Source of the DNA: Caulobacter sp. S45
GTDB lineage: Bacteria; Pseudomonadota; Alphaproteobacteria; Caulobacterales; Caulobacteraceae
Length of the DNA: 64,000 bases
Assembly (NCBI RefSeq): GCF_009765965.1
Contig: NZ_LMUL01000014.1
Span: 973,685 to 1,037,684, forward strand
Reading direction: 5' to 3'
Shown piece after piece: positions 62,319-64,000 of the stretch (its first letter is position 1; each line of letters begins with the position of its first letter). The notes under the pieces were generated by a model. The model worked only from the letters and a program-made list of their open reading frames with translations. It made no database searches and had not been told where the DNA came from. Made by a program: the position numbers and the translations under genes.

Positions 62319-64000
62319 ATGGCGATGCAATCTAAGGCCAGAATCGGCCGTATCGGTACGCGTGCGGCGGGGCTTTGGGTTTCGGCGAGCGCCCTGGCGC
62401 TGGGCGCCACGATGTCGCCCGGAGCGGCCTGGGCCGCGGACACGGCGTCCACCGCCATCGCCACCGCCGGAGCGGCGGCGGCCCCCGCCGCCGCGGCCGC
62501 GGACGGGTCCAACACCATTCAGGACGTGGTGGTGACCGGCCAGCAACGAGCCAGCACCGTCCAGGGCGCAATCGATGAAAAGAAAAACAGCATCGGCGTC
62601 ACCGAAGTAATGTCGGCCGAGGAGATCGCCGAACGTCCCGGCGGCGACATCGTGAACGTGATCGAGCACCTGCCCGGCCTGTCGACCTTCGCCGACATGG
62701 GCCTCGGCCAGGCGGCCACCGGCGAGGCCGAATACGTCACCATCCGCGGCATCGATTCCAGCTATGACGCCTACACCATCAACGGCATCCGCGCGCCCTC
62801 GGCCGACCCCGGCAGCCGCGCCCTGTCGCTGAAGATGCTGCCGCCCTCGGGCATCGAATCGGTAAAGGTCTACAAGACCCCCGGCGTCGACCAGGACGGC
62901 GACGCCATCGGCGGCATCATCGACTTCCGCACGCCCACCGCCTTCGACTTCAACGGGCCGATGCTGCGCATCACCACCAACGGCAACTACGCCGAGCTGG
63001 CCAACAAGACCGGCTCTTCCGACCTGGGCGGCGGCGGTCAGATCGAGGCCGCGCGCAAGTTCGGCGACAACCTGGGCGTCTACTTCACCGGCTATTACGA
63101 CAGCCGTAACAGCGCCGGCGAGGCCGCCGAGGTGCTCGGCTATACCCCCACGCTGGCCTCGGAAGCGCAGCAGACCAACTATGCCGCCCTCAAGGGCGGA
63201 CTGTCGGCCACCGGCGTCCGTTTCGACTACTACAACGACCAGATCCAGCGCTACGGCGGCAACCTGTCGCTCGACTATCAAACGCAAAACCAGAAACTCT
63301 ACGTCCAGACCTCGTTCTCCAAGTACCAGGTCACCGGCGGCGACACCCAGCACAGCATCATCGGCGGCTTCGAGGGCCTGTACGAGAACGGCCAGAACTT
63401 CAGCCCGGCTGGCGTGCTGCCCGGCTCCTACTATCAGGACCGCAACAACATCGAGCAGCTCATCACCGCCAAGGTCGGCGGCGAGACCGTGCTCGACCGC
63501 CTGACCATGGACTACAGCGTCTCCTACGGCTTCGCCTCCACGACCCAGCCGGACATGGTCCAGGGCAGCCTCTACGGCCTGCCGAGCCTGACTGGGGCGG
63601 CGTTCTTCAACGTGAGCAACCCGGCAAAGATCGGCATCACCTACGACTCGCCCGCCACCCAAGCCTACGCCAACAACCCCGGCGTCGATCACCTGTGGAA
63701 GTACCAGGGCGACGACATCGGCAGCTACAACACCATGTACACCGGCAAGTACGACGTAGCTTACCGGGTGGACCAGGGCATCCTCAGCGACGTGAAGGCC
63801 GGGGTGGACGTCAACGTCTCCAACATCATCTCGTACGACCACAAGTTCTTCGGCGACGACGGCGGCAACTTCGCCATCCTGGCGCCGGGCGGCGTCGTGC
63901 CCTCGATGTCGGTGTTCGCCGCCGGTCCAGCCGCCGAATCGCTTCCGGGGCGCAACATCTCGTTCCTGGGCGGCGACTTCAGCGGACCGTTCCGGATCTA
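62319..64000 (+). CDS. TonB-dependent receptor, N-terminal part (3' end outside window)
   Basis: The first 560 residues of a large receptor; the frame is open to the window end. The signal peptide ends near 41 (GAAWAAD). An Ala-rich spacer (about 45-62) leads to the TonB box IQDVVVTGQQRASTVQGAIDEKKNSIGVTEVMSAEEI (about 67-103). Plug features are YVTIRGIDSSYDAYTINGIRAPSADPGSRALSLKMLPPSGIESVKVYKTPGVDQDGDAIGGIIDFRT (about 140-206). The pattern NGIRAPSxxxGSR...DQDGDAIGG is that of the large Caulobacter/Xanthomonas receptor subfamily (TIGR01782-like). Substrate unknown. Confidence 0.93.
   Translation, partial: MAMQSKARIGRIGTRAAGLWVSASALALGATMSPGAAWAADTASTAIATAGAAAAPAAAAADGSNTIQDVVVTGQQRASTVQGAIDEKKNSIGVTEVMSAEEIAERPGGDIVNVIEHLPGLSTFADMGLGQAATGEAEYVTIRGIDSSYDAYTINGIRAPSADPGSRALSLKMLPPSGIESVKVYKTPGVDQDGDAIGGIIDFRTPTAFDFNGPMLRITTNGNYAELANKTGSSDLGGGGQIEAARKFGDNLGVYFTGYYDSRNSAGEAAEVLGYTPTLASEAQQTNYAALKGGLSATGVRFDYYNDQIQRYGGNLSLDYQTQNQKLYVQTSFSKYQVTGGDTQHSIIGGFEGLYENGQNFSPAGVLPGSYYQDRNNIEQLITAKVGGETVLDRLTMDYSVSYGFASTTQPDMVQGSLYGLPSLTGAAFFNVSNPAKIGITYDSPATQAYANNPGVDHLWKYQGDDIGSYNTMYTGKYDVAYRVDQGILSDVKAGVDVNVSNIISYDHKFFGDDGGNFAILAPGGVVPSMSVFAAGPAAESLPGRNISFLGGDFSGPFRI

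Noticed and set aside
62316-63842. A 508-codon minus-strand open frame over the last TonB receptor
   Set aside because: The plus frame has signal peptide, TonB box and plug motifs and is open to the window end; the minus frame has none.

Overview
The window is high-GC DNA with dense genes, many exported proteins and four TonB-dependent receptors (two cut by the window edges). Two features point to Caulobacteraceae (Caulobacter/Phenylobacterium type): an ECF sigma factor paired with a DUF1109/NrsF-type anti-sigma protein, and DUF2282-DUF692-DUF2063-DoxX (gig/bufferin) operons. The lineage is inferred from gene content only; there is no rRNA in the window. I saw no tRNA, rRNA, CRISPR array, IS element or phage gene.

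Region 1 (about 1-23.8 kb) looks like one catabolic island for an aromatic nitrogen compound of the tryptophan/indole/anthranilate type. A minus-strand operon encodes a MarR regulator, a hotdog thioesterase, a crotonase, an acyl-CoA dehydrogenase, an SDR and RidA. It is divergent from a fused flavin monooxygenase/OYE-type reductase of the 2-aminobenzoyl-CoA monooxygenase/reductase (salicylyl-CoA 5-hydroxylase) family. Next come two more MarR genes, a VOC protein, and indolepyruvate:ferredoxin oxidoreductase iorA-iorB. A cyclase/isatin-hydrolase-like metallohydrolase with a 2OG-Fe(II) oxygenase follows, then a class V PLP enzyme, a TonB receptor, a CDGSH-cupin fusion, an amino-acid permease and glutaryl-CoA dehydrogenase. 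Four promoters share a TTTCA-N5-AAA operator-like box and two others share TATCATATGANAACGCAT, which suggests the pieces are one regulon. No aryl-CoA ligase is present. I propose, as inference, that the 2-ketoacid oxidoreductase makes the CoA thioester directly.

Region 2 (23.8-34.9 kb) is mixed: MarR and a ClC channel, an old yellow enzyme, an exported PLC-like protein, pabB-pabC (folate), a TPR protein, a mono-haem protein, DUF2721, a ParB-like protein and a GST.

Region 3 (35.2-42.2 kb) is a copper/metal-stress module. It holds sigF-nrsF, a secreted HExxH protease, and two back-to-back bufferin-type RiPP cassettes: bufA1-bufB1-bufC1-doxX leftward and bufA2-bufB2-bufC2 rightward. Three promoters with exactly GTAACC-N16-CGAA precede the protease and the two cassettes.

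Region 4 (42.2-64 kb) carries MerR and an APC permease, a tricorn-type protease, a VOC protein, an ArsC-family protein behind an 8-bp tandem repeat, and a CE15 glucuronoyl esterase divergent from a TonB receptor. It then has an operon of a Tat-exported class V PLP enzyme, an SCO-like/ceruloplasmin-like multicopper oxidase fusion and a phosphoesterase. A carboxylesterase, a second phospholipase C, a TetR regulator and a partial TonB receptor follow. Several large intergenic inverted repeats punctuate the window.
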